Shown: piece by piece, positions 28,541 to 38,317 of the stretch
Layout of the letters: each line of letters starts with the position of its first letter
How positions within the stretch are numbered: the first letter of the stretch is position 1
DNA from: Taishania sp037189645
Lineage (GTDB): Bacteria > Bacteroidota > Bacteroidia > Flavobacteriales_D > Crocinitomicaceae
Direction of reading: 5' to 3'
Length of the DNA: 64,000 nt
Assembly: GCA_037189645.1 (NCBI GenBank)
Contig: JBBCIY010000005.1
Coordinates: 558,001 to 622,000 of the forward strand
Translations under genes and position numbers: made by a program
Notes under the pieces: generated by a model
Seen by the model: only the letters and a program-made list of their open reading frames with translations
What the model was told of the DNA's origin: nothing
Database searches by the model: none

Positions 28541-29266
28541 CTATTGTTTCATTACTTTTTTTAATGTTTCTATTGACATATCTTCAATGTTTCTATGTAG
28601 CATTCTATGGCAATTAGAACACACTAAAGCTAAATCTTCAAGTTTTGTTTTTTGCTTGCTTTGATAGGTAGATAATGGCTTAGTATGATGACATTCCATA
28701 AATCCTTCGCCTAGTTCTCCATATTTTTCGAAAAAATCAAATCCACAAGCTTCGCATTCAAGTTTTCCTGTTTCTTGAAATGCCTTATTCTTTTTAGAAT
28801 CGGTTAATTTGCGATCTCTTTCTCTTAGCTTATGCAGTTTATACAAGACTTCTCCTTCAAACCTTTCTTTTACGGTATTATCGAATTCATCTTCAATTTT
28901 ATAAAGCTTTTGAATAATTTCTTCTTCCTCTAACGATTCAATAATTAAAGCTGAAATTCTTTTTAACTCATCTTGTTTGGTATTAAATTCAAAAAAAGTT
29001 TTCTCATCCAACTTTGAGTAACTAGAAAGTCCTTTACTGTCATTTTGAGGATCAATTGCGGTAAAGTTGCTCAACTTCATAGCAACACCATTAGGATTTC
29101 TGAAATCCGTTTTCCTTAAGTCTTCTGAATGAATTGGAAGTTTGTTTAATATTTGAGACAGTTTAATTATTTCAGTATTGGAGCTTATAAAAGAACTTGA
29201 ATCCAGTTGAAAATATAAGTTAAGAGTCAAGATTAATTCGTCTCTATGCCAAGGTGGATTTCTCAT
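28541..29266 (-). CDS. HNH endonuclease, McrA-like, in the dpt arm
   Basis: A 241-residue nuclease. The N-terminal about 100 residues (MRNPPWHRDELILTLNLYF; FRNPNGVAMKLSNFTAIDP) form a domain seen in front of many HNH nucleases called McrA-like or modification-dependent. The C-terminal beta-beta-alpha-metal site has the motif C171-x2-C174, ECHHTKPLS (H193, H194) and LVCSNCHRMLHR (C216, C219, H220, H224). It follows dptH by 113 nt on the same strand, so it may be the last gene of the dpt operon. Some related HNH nucleases recognise phosphorothioate DNA, but I cannot tell whether the N-terminal domain here binds sulfur. Confidence 0.85.
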   Translation of the reverse strand: MRNPPWHRDELILTLNLYFQLDSSSFISSNTEIIKLSQILNKLPIHSEDLRKTDFRNPNGVAMKLSNFTAIDPQNDSKGLSSYSKLDEKTFFEFNTKQDELKRISALIIESLEEEEIIQKLYKIEDEFDNTVKERFEGEVLYKLHKLRERDRKLTDSKKNKAFQETGKLECEACGFDFFEKYGELGEGFMECHHTKPLSTYQSKQKTKLEDLALVCSNCHRMLHRNIEDMSIETLKKVMKQ

Positions 29267-29379
29267 TGTATAGCTTGTTATGTATAATAAATATACGCAT
29301 TTAAATCAAGTGAATTTATGCTTTGGGTGTTCAGTGCTTTTTGTGTAACTATTTAGAAACCTGTAATCAAATATCCGAA

Positions 29380-32300
29380 TTATTTTTGTTCCAACTCCCA
29401 AAACGCTTTATCTCTTATTACCAAAGGTCCGGAACCGGCGAGGTTCACTACACTTTGGTGTTTTTCAAGTCCTTTGATCGTTTTGAGTAAATTTTCTTTT
29501 TGTACTTTGTTGTCCAAGACAAAAAGGGATTCTATTTCTTTCATTTTGATCTCGTTCACGCGATGAATGACCCAGGTCAGGATGTAATTGGAATATTCGT
29601 TCTCTCCGGTAGCAAAATGATTCAGGAATTGGGTAGAAAGTACCGTTCCCACACCAAATTCGCGTCCTTCTTTCAGAATTTTCTTCAACGATTGGAAGTT
29701 TTTACCCAGGAAATTATCCGCTTCATCTACCAAAATGATTTTTCGCAATTGACGTAAATTGTTTTCGATCGCACTGTGTCCGTGTCGTTGCATTTGGGTG
29801 TAAAAAGCGTCCAGTGTGATCGCTACAATCAGGTTTTGGATAGATTCATCGTAGCCAGACAGATTGATTACCACAACGCCCTCTATCAATGAATACAAGG
29901 ATTGCGTTTTAGTAGGGTCTGACTCAAAAATCTCAAAGTCAGACAAATTGGAAATGGCTGCATACAAACTGTCCTGCGGAATACCCGGATCAGCTAGAAA
30001 GATATTACACACATCTCCTAAAGTCGGAGAAGGATTTGTCCAGGTATCTTTTTTGCCTCTTTCTATACCTTTACTTTCGTAAGCCTTAACGATGATATCC
30101 CTTAATTTTTGTTTTTGAACATTTCCAAGATTAAACGCATTGGCAATCGTTTCTTTGATATCATTGGCGGTATGCAAAGGCAGCATTGGTTTGGACTGAG
30201 CCGTTGCATCCAGAGCCAAAGGGTTGTAGGGCAATTGATGGGGCTCAAATACCTTAGCATTGGTGGCCTGTACAAAGTCTTCTTTCACATAGTCACCTTT
30301 GTAATCAAAAATGAGAATCCCCAGTTTCTCATTTCCCGGGTTTTGATCCTCATTTTTGTACATTTGTGTGATCAGTGATTTCGTAAATTGTGTTTTACCC
30401 GTTCCCATGGTCCCGATGATACCGGTGTTGGTATGCATCACTTTGTCGGAATTATTCGGCTCCCAAATTACCGGTTGCTGCGTGTTCAAATCTGTCCCGA
30501 AAAGAATGTGCATTCCGTTTGCTGAAACTTTCGATTCCTTTATATCGGTTCTGATTTCATCTTCTTGCTGACGAGGAATATCCCTTTGTTCGTCTGAAAA
30601 TTCGGTTGTAGGAACCAGTTGCGTCGATTTTCCGGTACAGTTGTATGTTGTATACAGCAATTTGTTGGTATCAACGGTTGTTGGGGTATAATGAAAGAAC
30701 TGGATAAGGTCATCAACCGATTGCACCAGGAAATTATAACCATCGTTTTCCATCAATTCAATGTGCATGCAACGCTCACTGACCTGAAGACTTCGTTTCA
30801 TTGTATTATTCCCAAAATAGATCAAGCCATAATCCCCGATATAAGGGTGTAAATCCCTGGATATAATGAATTGATTGTTTAACAGTTGTGTCCGGTAATG
30901 CTCCAAAATAGTGCTCCAATGCTGATAGTCCCAGATTTGAAATAGCTTCATTTTTTCGGCACTTGTCAATACGAGCTTGGCAAAGAAGTTTTTATAAAAT
31001 TCAGCAATAAATCCTTCTTTGGAAAGATGTTCATGGAGCAACTGTGCTGTTTTCTCTCCTTGTATTTTTCCCTTGTTCACAATATTCAAACCCCCTATTT
31101 TCATTTCGATCGGATAGAAATGCATCAGCAATTCGTTGTTTTTCTGTTCCAGTCCAATCATCAGCAAATCATCACTATAGGAACCCATACCGCCAAGATT
31201 CTTTGTAGAGAACAGGCCTTCTTCTTTGTTGAGTTTCGCATTTCCCGAAATGCGAAGAATTTCCTCCAGCGATACCGGAACCCAGATAATACAAGGATGA
31301 TGTAAAAAGGCAAGCGCTGTTTTGATCCCGGATAGTAAGCTCAGCTTTTCTTTGGGAAATTGGCTTTGTTGGCGCACCAGTCTCAGTAACCAATCACCAT
31401 TAACGGCATTGAAAAAATTAATAATCGAAATCGTATCCTCCTTTGCATCGAAAGTTACCTTGTGTTTCGCTAGAAATTCCCGAACAGTTAATGCATATGG
31501 ATCGACTTTTCTGGTGACCGTAATGGCATCGTAACCACTGGAATTGGTGTATTGATCATTACTATGTATAATAACTAAATCCGAGTTTTCTTTGAAAAAA
31601 TCCAAATCTACCCGTGGATCAATATAGACAACCCAGTGTGATTGGTGGTATAGCTTTTCCAGATTCCTTTTGATATTATAATTGATGGTTGTACACAGCG
31701 CTTTACCGGGATCATAAGGGTCATCATTCGCTGCCACTTTTGCCAGTGCATTAAAGCCAGTAGCAAGTTCTGTAAGCGGATCAGTTTGTTCAGGCAGATC
31801 ACGTGTGCCAAATCCGGTTCGATACGTGTCTTTAGAAGGCATAAAAGACACATCTGACAACAAGCTGTTTAAGGACAATCCGGTTTTAACATCACTCATT
31901 TCATTGTATGAAAAGGTTGCTCTTTGTGTATCAAATTGATAAAACGTAATATGCGCATACTCAAAATCTTCGTTCTCCTTAGGAATGGATCTGGAGTAGA
32001 AATTTACCTTTTCAAAGAATGCATTTAACAAGTCTTCCTTATCAAATGTATTGGTTTTGAGGCTTATTTCCAGTTGCGCTTCAATTTCAGATGCAGCAGT
32101 ATAGAATGTCAGTTCTTCAAATTTATTAACAATGTTTTCAGAACCGTATATAAAGATTTCAATCGGCAGCAACTCATCCAGTCGTTTGTCTTTATGCGTA
32201 TTCAATTCGGTTCTGTAAAATTCAAAAATGCCATGAAGGACATCCTTGCAATCGCCCTGGTTCATCACATTTATTCTAATGGGAGCCTCATAAGACTGAT

Positions 32301-34533
32301 TGAAAAGAATACTATAATTGTTCTTAAAGTCTTTTAACTTCGAGGATACCAAATCAGCGACATAACTTTTTGAAATACCTTGTTTTGTGTCTGAGTAGAT
32401 GGAATAGCACATCCATTCTGGCGAATGTAAAAATTCAGAAGGAATGTAAATTTCCTTTGATTTACCTTCAATATAGGGTAGAAGGTTGTCTGGTCTTAAC
32501 CGCTTTAAAATGGCATTATAACAATCCTTATCTTCCCCGAGCATTTCATTTACATGAAGCTGGTACGCTACATTTAAGGGATGATAAGGACTCAATTTAA
32601 GTCTTCTTGCACCTGAGTTTTCCCGGATAACTCCAAGTGAAAAAATATTTTTCTGTTTGATCGTTAATGGTTTGTTCTCCGGAAACCCTTTCAGATAATC
32701 CAATAGGATACGAACATATTGCTTTGCTATTTCACGTTCATGAATGTTCAAATGGGCAAGGCTGGGCTGGATAGCTTTTGATCTGAAAATAGTACGGAAT
32801 TCATCAAACACGGTTTTAATCTGATCGTCTAATTCCAGTGCAATATCAGATAGGGAACCATTGCTGTTTTCCTCCCAGCTGTATGATTCAGATTCTGTAA
32901 GATACTTTTCAAGAATGAGATTTTTGCGAAACTCTCCGCTGACAGTTCTTTCTTGTTGTTCCGATTTGCGCTGAATTTTTATAACCTCATTTTCCTGCTT
33001 GAATTTAAAATCGGTTTGATATATTCGCTTTTCTCTCCAGACCTCTAAGCCTGTAATGGGTTTTGGCGTTTCTATATCAGGCTTAATATGGATTGGAATA
33101 AGCGTATGTTCAATGGTTAAACCGAATATTACTTCTTCTTCGTCAATGGCTCCGTAATCACAATTCAATTTCAGGGAAGTATTATCTTGCATCACATAAT
33201 TTTTGTCGGCCTCCAAATCCTCTTCTACCAATATTTCAGCCCCTTCATTGAAGATCAGTATATTATCATCTTTTAATGATAAAGAATTATTAGCCCCCAT
33301 TCTTATCAGGAAGCTGGTCTCGAATTGGGTAAAATAATTTGAATGAAAAGGAACATGCAGGATTTTAAAATAAAACCTTTTCCCTGAATCCGGGTCTCTG
33401 TACTCGACCAGGTGAAAAACAGTTGTTTCATTGTATTTCGGAAATGTAATAATAAGATTATGTCTACTTGTAGTTACGGACAGCTCATTTCCTCTGTAGT
33501 GTATACCTTCTTTTTTGGTGTATTGGTCAAATTTCACCTCCAGTTTAACCGAATCCTGTTTGTTGGGATTGAAAATGATACAGTTATATTGCCGCCGCTT
33601 TGTGGCCGTAGTTCCTTCCGGCCGTTGCCATAGTGTGATCGTATCAGTTTGAGAGGATATATTTAAAATCTCGGGAACCGTTTTGTTTTGTTCAGTTTCC
33701 AGCCACTTGGAAATGTCACTATAGTCCGTAGCTTTCCAGTCACCTTTTATGAATGATGACAGTTGATTATCCGGGATTCGGTCTTTTAATTCAATTTCCG
33801 GATTACCATTCTGAAAAATGGATTCTATTTCATTAAATAACTTATGATTCTCCTCAATATCCTGTTTTATTACTGCTCCTTTAGAAGCTAATTCATCGTA
33901 TGGAAATAAACCCAAGGTCCTGTAATCCTGCGGATCTATTTTTCCTTTGTAGAATGTGTTGATCACCGCTTCATAGTCAAAAATGGAATTGTTATCTTCC
34001 AGCACACTCTTAGTTTTATACTGGAGTATCGTTTTCAGGATTTCTTTTTCATGATACTTTAACTCAGTGTTATTTGTTATATCTCTTTCTATCCTACCCC
34101 TGACATTCAGATAATGCAGTGGCATTCCATCTTTTTCGAGATTTTCACTCCCTCCTGAAATACTTTCCAGTTTTTGATTGTAAATAATGAATAGAGCGGT
34201 GTCTTCAAAACCGGAAGTCTGTTCAGAAACGTTATTTCTCAACATCGTAAAGTAATCTTCGGTCGCATTTTCACTGGAAGCAATCAGCACTTTCGTTTGG
34301 TTAATACTTATAGAGAAAGACTCGAAATAAGCATTACCAGAGGGATGTTTATAGGCAAACGACTGTATATCCAGCAATTTATCGGCTTGAAAAGCTTCAG
34401 ATAACTGTTGTACATAAGATCTTTCTTCCAGGTACAGATTATATCGATCTCCCGGTTTAATCTGTTGATTGGTAAAAAACTCAACGATCAGCCGTGAAAT
34501 GTATTTATAAAGAGGATTTAATGTATTGTGCAT
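29380..34533 (-). CDS. dptH: Phosphorothioation-dependent restriction protein DptH
   Basis: A large protein of about 1717 residues, the restriction-side ATPase of the Dnd system. The N-terminal three quarters have no motif I recognise. The C-terminal part is a HerA/FtsK-type motor with Walker A IGTMGTGKTQFTK (around residue 1370) and Walker B KIILVDEADNFLGK (around 1600), followed by a VLSTQFLNHFATGENEY stretch. I use ATG 34533 (MHNTLNPLYKYISRL) as start; the longer frame begins with TTG. The start overlaps the end of dptG by 29 nt. DptF, DptG and DptH together attack DNA that lacks phosphorothioate marks. Confidence 0.92.
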   Translation of the reverse strand: MHNTLNPLYKYISRLIVEFFTNQQIKPGDRYNLYLEERSYVQQLSEAFQADKLLDIQSFAYKHPSGNAYFESFSISINQTKVLIASSENATEDYFTMLRNNVSEQTSGFEDTALFIIYNQKLESISGGSENLEKDGMPLHYLNVRGRIERDITNNTELKYHEKEILKTILQYKTKSVLEDNNSIFDYEAVINTFYKGKIDPQDYRTLGLFPYDELASKGAVIKQDIEENHKLFNEIESIFQNGNPEIELKDRIPDNQLSSFIKGDWKATDYSDISKWLETEQNKTVPEILNISSQTDTITLWQRPEGTTATKRRQYNCIIFNPNKQDSVKLEVKFDQYTKKEGIHYRGNELSVTTSRHNLIITFPKYNETTVFHLVEYRDPDSGKRFYFKILHVPFHSNYFTQFETSFLIRMGANNSLSLKDDNILIFNEGAEILVEEDLEADKNYVMQDNTSLKLNCDYGAIDEEEVIFGLTIEHTLIPIHIKPDIETPKPITGLEVWREKRIYQTDFKFKQENEVIKIQRKSEQQERTVSGEFRKNLILEKYLTESESYSWEENSNGSLSDIALELDDQIKTVFDEFRTIFRSKAIQPSLAHLNIHEREIAKQYVRILLDYLKGFPENKPLTIKQKNIFSLGVIRENSGARRLKLSPYHPLNVAYQLHVNEMLGEDKDCYNAILKRLRPDNLLPYIEGKSKEIYIPSEFLHSPEWMCYSIYSDTKQGISKSYVADLVSSKLKDFKNNYSILFNQSYEAPIRINVMNQGDCKDVLHGIFEFYRTELNTHKDKRLDELLPIEIFIYGSENIVNKFEELTFYTAASEIEAQLEISLKTNTFDKEDLLNAFFEKVNFYSRSIPKENEDFEYAHITFYQFDTQRATFSYNEMSDVKTGLSLNSLLSDVSFMPSKDTYRTGFGTRDLPEQTDPLTELATGFNALAKVAANDDPYDPGKALCTTINYNIKRNLEKLYHQSHWVVYIDPRVDLDFFKENSDLVIIHSNDQYTNSSGYDAITVTRKVDPYALTVREFLAKHKVTFDAKEDTISIINFFNAVNGDWLLRLVRQQSQFPKEKLSLLSGIKTALAFLHHPCIIWVPVSLEEILRISGNAKLNKEEGLFSTKNLGGMGSYSDDLLMIGLEQKNNELLMHFYPIEMKIGGLNIVNKGKIQGEKTAQLLHEHLSKEGFIAEFYKNFFAKLVLTSAEKMKLFQIWDYQHWSTILEHYRTQLLNNQFIISRDLHPYIGDYGLIYFGNNTMKRSLQVSERCMHIELMENDGYNFLVQSVDDLIQFFHYTPTTVDTNKLLYTTYNCTGKSTQLVPTTEFSDEQRDIPRQQEDEIRTDIKESKVSANGMHILFGTDLNTQQPVIWEPNNSDKVMHTNTGIIGTMGTGKTQFTKSLITQMYKNEDQNPGNEKLGILIFDYKGDYVKEDFVQATNAKVFEPHQLPYNPLALDATAQSKPMLPLHTANDIKETIANAFNLGNVQKQKLRDIIVKAYESKGIERGKKDTWTNPSPTLGDVCNIFLADPGIPQDSLYAAISNLSDFEIFESDPTKTQSLYSLIEGVVVINLSGYDESIQNLIVAITLDAFYTQMQRHGHSAIENNLRQLRKIILVDEADNFLGKNFQSLKKILKEGREFGVGTVLSTQFLNHFATGENEYSNYILTWVIHRVNEIKMKEIESLFVLDNKVQKENLLKTIKGLEKHQSVVNLAGSGPLVIRDKAFWELEQK

Positions 34534-35977
34534 CTCCGCTATCACTTTTTTTCTCAATTAAGTTAATTCGTTCAAACAGTTTAATGACCTCCAGTTTTGA
34601 AGTTTCGTCAAAGGCTATTCCTCTTTCCTGAAGTTTCTCCCAAAAACTTTTTAAGCGTATTTTTTCTTCATGCCCTACGCATAGCCGGGTTAAAAACAGC
34701 AACATTTCCTGGCTGAGTACCATTTTATGCCCCAAACGTCCGCCTGATTTGGTAAAGTTTGCTTTACTGAAACTAATCAGCCATTGAGCGTAGTCGTTGT
34801 AGGGCTTATTTCGTTTGCCGTTCTCGAATTGGTATCTTATCGTATACCAAAACGAGTAGATTAATTTTGTAATTTCCTGATCAAACTTTTTTACGGACAA
34901 AGAATCACTTAACTGCTTTTGACATTCTTCCCAACTTGCACTCGTATTGAGTGTCTTAACTTCATTTTTATAAAAATCATTCAAGTCTTGTAAATAGTGC
35001 TTAAATTGTTCTTTTTCTTCTTTATCCAGAGCATGATATAATTTCGTAATTTCTTCATAATCACCAATTGTTTTTCCGTCTACTAAAATGTAGTTCATCA
35101 GTTCCAGCGCATTTGCATGTGCAAATATGCTTTCATACTGTTTACTGATTTGTTTCCATCCGACTCTGTGAAGAGAAAACCTGGATTCGGACAGATTTTC
35201 CCAATCCATAGAAAAGTAAACGGGTTTGATCGCATACTCATCCTTGCCAAAGGAATCCAGTTTAAAAGCCAGCTGAGTAAAATAAAAGAAGTAATAGTAT
35301 TTAAAGAAACTTTCAAAGTTTTCCAAAAAATAGGCTTTGTTGGATAGCAAGAAGTCCAGATCATGTTGAAACAGCTCTGTAACAGTAGTCAGCAGGTTTT
35401 TAAAAACCTGCTTCTCTCTTTTTACTTTTTTCGTATCCTTTAGTTCCGGCAAACAGGATGTGACCAATTGATTTAAAATATTATCATTCCCTGTTTCAGA
35501 TAAAAGATTATTAAAACCTTTATGGTTATCGATAAAAACATCAAAAATAAAAACAGGAACATCCTTTATAGCATTGTTGCTGCTGATGAAGTTCATATAG
35601 GAGATGACATGAAAATTATACTTAAACAAGCCATTGTCCATATCAAAATAGATACTGCTCAGTATATTTTCCAGTTGATGTTGTTCTTTCGTATCCACTT
35701 TGCTAAGAGCGTTCTGGATGATACTCTTTTTAAGTTCAGATTTGTATGATTTAATATCTTTCGGCTTATCCAATTCTTTATTGACAGCCATGCGAAGAAC
35801 TTCACCCATTACTCCCTGGAAAGAAACAAAATCAGCCTGGAATACATAACCTCCGGGTTGCGTCTTAAAAGGAAATACATTGATCTGATATCCCGTATGA
35901 TGCTGGAATGCTTTTGACTTTAAAAGCCGTCCTTCTAACCCATTCGTACCTGTTTTTAATAGTTCAAAATTTCTCAT
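34505..35977 (-). CDS. dptG: Phosphorothioation-dependent restriction protein DptG
   Basis: A 490-residue protein without a familiar catalytic motif; the opening MRNFELLKTGTNGLEGRLL, the length and the place between DptF and DptH identify it as DptG. It is mostly helical with many Lys/Glu and aromatic residues, and has no TM segment or signal peptide. Its ATG overlaps the dptF stop as ATGA, and its 3' end overlaps dptH by 29 nt, so all three should be made at linked rates. The biochemical role of DptG is not established; it is required for restriction in studied systems. Confidence 0.85.
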   Translation of the reverse strand: MRNFELLKTGTNGLEGRLLKSKAFQHHTGYQINVFPFKTQPGGYVFQADFVSFQGVMGEVLRMAVNKELDKPKDIKSYKSELKKSIIQNALSKVDTKEQHQLENILSSIYFDMDNGLFKYNFHVISYMNFISSNNAIKDVPVFIFDVFIDNHKGFNNLLSETGNDNILNQLVTSCLPELKDTKKVKREKQVFKNLLTTVTELFQHDLDFLLSNKAYFLENFESFFKYYYFFYFTQLAFKLDSFGKDEYAIKPVYFSMDWENLSESRFSLHRVGWKQISKQYESIFAHANALELMNYILVDGKTIGDYEEITKLYHALDKEEKEQFKHYLQDLNDFYKNEVKTLNTSASWEECQKQLSDSLSVKKFDQEITKLIYSFWYTIRYQFENGKRNKPYNDYAQWLISFSKANFTKSGGRLGHKMVLSQEMLLFLTRLCVGHEEKIRLKSFWEKLQERGIAFDETSKLEVIKLFERINLIEKKSDSGDAQYIKSSL

Positions 35978-37710
35978 GATACCAGTTCAAATTTATAGCC
36001 ACCAAACGCATTCCTTGTCAGCTTATAATCAATGGGTTTTCCGACATTTACTTCATCAACATACAATGCATTTTGTGTGTTTAATGCTGTAATTTGATTG
36101 ATGAAATAAACAAAATAGACGAAATTGTTATTATCCTTTCTATTAGGGCGATATCCCTGGGTGATCATCTTTAAGGTCTTGAACAAACTGAAATCAATAG
36201 AGATTCTTATTAGGCCCTCAGCCAGAGGAATCTTATATTGCACAATAAATTCCTGTACAAACTGATGCAAAACTTCTCCACCTTTGTTGGGCTGAATGTA
36301 AGGGTTGGGCTCAAGATCAAAGTCTTTAAAAATCCTGTATTTAATCTGTCTTCGACCTGTTTTCAGAATAATCTTGTCACCCTTTTTTGGATCTCCATGC
36401 CATTTTTTTATTGCATTTTCAACCAGTTCATATAGTTTGCTTAAATAAACTGGGTTTCCCTTATTAAAATGATAGAGCCAGATAATGTATTCCTGAAAAT
36501 CATTTTTCAAAGTAATATTCTCAAGGTGATTCTGAAAATAAAACAGCCGCAAAAAATATTTCGAAATCAAATCTTTGTCTATTAACTCTACTTTTATCTT
36601 TTTTAAAGTGTGCTCATATAGTTCTGGTCGGATATGTTGAGAGAATAACTCCAGAGGATTATCGATGCTTTGGAGTTTTAAGAGCATTTCATCTGTTTGA
36701 TCATTCCGGGTATTACAGGGGTCTAATTCGGCAAGTCTGGAAAAGATGTTAGACAAATCTGCATGCTCAAACAGGTAATTGGATAAAAGGCAGCTCAAAA
36801 ACTCCTTATCGGATAAATTCTGAATTTTATTCAATTGTTCCTGCTCATTTACAGTAGATAACTGGATAGGAACAATTATATCGTGTATGAAGTTGAGCAA
36901 GGACCTTACCGAAACAATTTCTTTGTTCTGGGCAATGGATTGAATGATTAATTGAACTATCAACGCTCTGTGCTTTTCATCCAATAAGAACTCAAAATTG
37001 AGTTTAACCGGACACCTTATAAATTCAGGTTGGTCTTTTATTTCCTTATATGCTTTGTAGATAACGTTGCTTTCTGAATCCGTAACAATTTTTTTCAGTA
37101 ACTCCAATATAGTAGCAGAAACAGGCCCATCCTTTGTAAGTGAATAAAGATGAAAATCAGTGAAATTAATTTGCTGAAAAAATCTATTAGGGTCGAATTC
37201 CTGAGTGCTCACCACTTGGTTATCCAGTATATGTTGTTGTTGAACAAAATCAGACAATTCCCTAAACTCGGAACCATATTCCTCAATAAACTTACTCAAT
37301 GTTCCGAGATTGATAGCCAGAATTATCTTTGAGAAAGATTTTTGGATGTTTTCATCTTTGAAATCTTTTAAAAGCCTGTATAGGGTCTCATTGGACGATT
37401 CATCCGGATTGTGAGCTTCTGTCGCATCATTATGGATATGAAATTTTGATATTTCTTCCGGAATTTCATTATGTAGATAAGAAAGAATATGCGATTTTCC
37501 ATCTCCAACATTTCCACATACAAGAATTAACTGAGCCTTTTCTATTGAACTACTCTGAATGATTATATCTTTCAGGCGCCTTTCAACTTCTCGTTCTATA
37601 TGTAAATATTTTTTAAAATCATCCAAATCATATCTACCTCCCTGAGCAATCGCATATCGGGATGATTCTTTAAGCTTTTGTAGTTCTGTGATTAGAGGAT
37701 GATTTTTCAT
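35974..37710 (-). CDS. dptF: Phosphorothioation-dependent restriction protein DptF
   Basis: A 578-residue P-loop ATPase. The Walker A motif VCGNVGDGKSHILSYL lies about 65 residues from the start. The start is chosen at ATG 37710 (MKNHPLITELQKLKESSRY), which is 4 nt after the Xre stop codon. A longer frame up to 37845 would overlap the regulator gene by more than 100 nt and adds residues unlike the family. First member of the dptF-dptG-dptH set and coupled to dptG through ATGA. DptF is needed for restriction of non-phosphorothioated DNA. Confidence 0.9.
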   Translation of the reverse strand: MKNHPLITELQKLKESSRYAIAQGGRYDLDDFKKYLHIEREVERRLKDIIIQSSSIEKAQLILVCGNVGDGKSHILSYLHNEIPEEISKFHIHNDATEAHNPDESSNETLYRLLKDFKDENIQKSFSKIILAINLGTLSKFIEEYGSEFRELSDFVQQQHILDNQVVSTQEFDPNRFFQQINFTDFHLYSLTKDGPVSATILELLKKIVTDSESNVIYKAYKEIKDQPEFIRCPVKLNFEFLLDEKHRALIVQLIIQSIAQNKEIVSVRSLLNFIHDIIVPIQLSTVNEQEQLNKIQNLSDKEFLSCLLSNYLFEHADLSNIFSRLAELDPCNTRNDQTDEMLLKLQSIDNPLELFSQHIRPELYEHTLKKIKVELIDKDLISKYFLRLFYFQNHLENITLKNDFQEYIIWLYHFNKGNPVYLSKLYELVENAIKKWHGDPKKGDKIILKTGRRQIKYRIFKDFDLEPNPYIQPNKGGEVLHQFVQEFIVQYKIPLAEGLIRISIDFSLFKTLKMITQGYRPNRKDNNNFVYFVYFINQITALNTQNALYVDEVNVGKPIDYKLTRNAFGGYKFELVS

Positions 37711-37714
37711 CTTA

Positions 37715-37918
37715 CTATTTAAATAATTCAAAAATTTCCTTATCAAGAGCTTTGGCAAGTTTTTGAATGATAAGCAGAGAAACATTTCTTTCTCCTTTTT
37801 CGATATCAGAGATATAAGTTCGGTCGATTCCTGCAATATGTGCAAGTTCTTCCTGAGAAATGTTTTTTTCTAATCTTAAAATCTTGATTTTATTGCCAAA
37901 CACAGCTTTAATTTCCAT
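37715..37918 (-). CDS. Xre-family HTH regulator leading the dpt operon
   Basis: A 67-residue protein beginning MEIKAVFGNKIKILRLEK. It consists of little more than one Xre/Cro helix-turn-helix (ISQEELAHIAGIDRTYISDI, then EKGERNVSLLIIQKLAKAL). Size and form resemble the controller proteins of restriction-modification systems. I reject the longer frame starting near 37996 because its extra codons cover the promoter and repeats described below. The stop lies 4 nt before dptF, so it is the first gene of xre-dptF-dptG-dptH. It is the only regulator visible in the Dnd/Dpt locus (no DndB), so it probably sets restriction timing. Confidence 0.85.
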   Translation of the reverse strand: MEIKAVFGNKIKILRLEKNISQEELAHIAGIDRTYISDIEKGERNVSLLIIQKLAKALDKEIFELFK

Positions 37919-37925
37919 ACAAACA

Positions 37926-37956
37926 AATCTAATTAATAGAGGACAATTGGGCAACG
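37926..37956 (-). promoter_or_regulatory. Promoter of xre-dptFGH (TTG-N20-TAGATTTG)
   Basis: The -7 element TAGATTTG (37933 down to 37926) matches TAnnTTTG and the -33 TTG (37956-37954) is 20 nt upstream. The -7 box ends only 7 nt before the xre ATG, so the transcript would be leaderless or nearly so, as is common for controller-protein genes. Confidence 0.6.
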
Positions 37957-37968
37957 GACAATTGTCAA
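37943..37968. promoter_or_regulatory. Direct repeat and palindrome overlapping the xre promoter, candidate operator
   Basis: GGACAATTG occurs twice (37943-37951 and 37958-37966), 15 nt apart start to start. The second copy lies in a perfect 10-bp palindrome GACAATTGTC (37959-37968). The block covers the -33 element, the place where a small Xre protein would bind to control its own operon. Confidence 0.5.
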
Positions 37969-38317
37969 CATTTGGAAATTGAATGTCACTTATCATAAAT
38001 AAGTAGAAAATTTGTGATAGAAAAACATTCTGAAATTTTTGTTAGATATTGTCTTTAGAAAAATAGCCTTATTGAAATTTGCCTTCTTTTGGTAATTGCC
38101 TGAGATAAAATACGACTCAGTCAGTTTATAAACTTCTAAATTGACGAAAAAAAATACTGTAAAAAATGACGATTTATAAATCACTCTTTTATTTGATATT
38201 ATGCTTGATAGAATTATTTACCTGTGTGATACCAGAGCATTCTACTAGGATAAATGGTGGTATTACGTTTTGTGTGTGAATCTGCCTAGCGGGAAAATTT
38301 TGTCAGTGGTTTGTTTT

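Larger units (their letters stand above)
37919..38317. other. Intergenic region between xre and the AIPR gene
   Basis: About 400 nt, AT-rich. It holds the xre promoter and repeats at its left end and the 3' flank of the AIPR gene at its right. A 63-codon minus-strand frame (37993-38184) is rich in Phe/Tyr/Lys with no recognisable family, and I do not count it as a gene. Confidence 0.5.

Noticed and set aside
28541..29266. HNH protein as a homing endonuclease of an intron
   Set aside because: No intron or split gene is around it, and it follows dptH on the same strand with a McrA-like N-terminal domain.
37711..37845. DptF starting at 37845
   Set aside because: It would overlap the Xre gene by over 100 nt and add residues unlike DptF. 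ATG 37710, 4 nt after the Xre stop, is better.
37715..37996. Longer Xre protein starting near 37996
   Set aside because: The extra 26 codons cover the promoter and the repeats and read NCPLPNCPLL, an artefact of the DNA repeats; the ATG at 37918 fits better.
37993..38184. 63-codon minus-strand frame between xre and the AIPR gene
   Set aside because: Low-complexity Phe/Tyr/Lys content in AT-rich DNA, no recognisable motif and no start signal.
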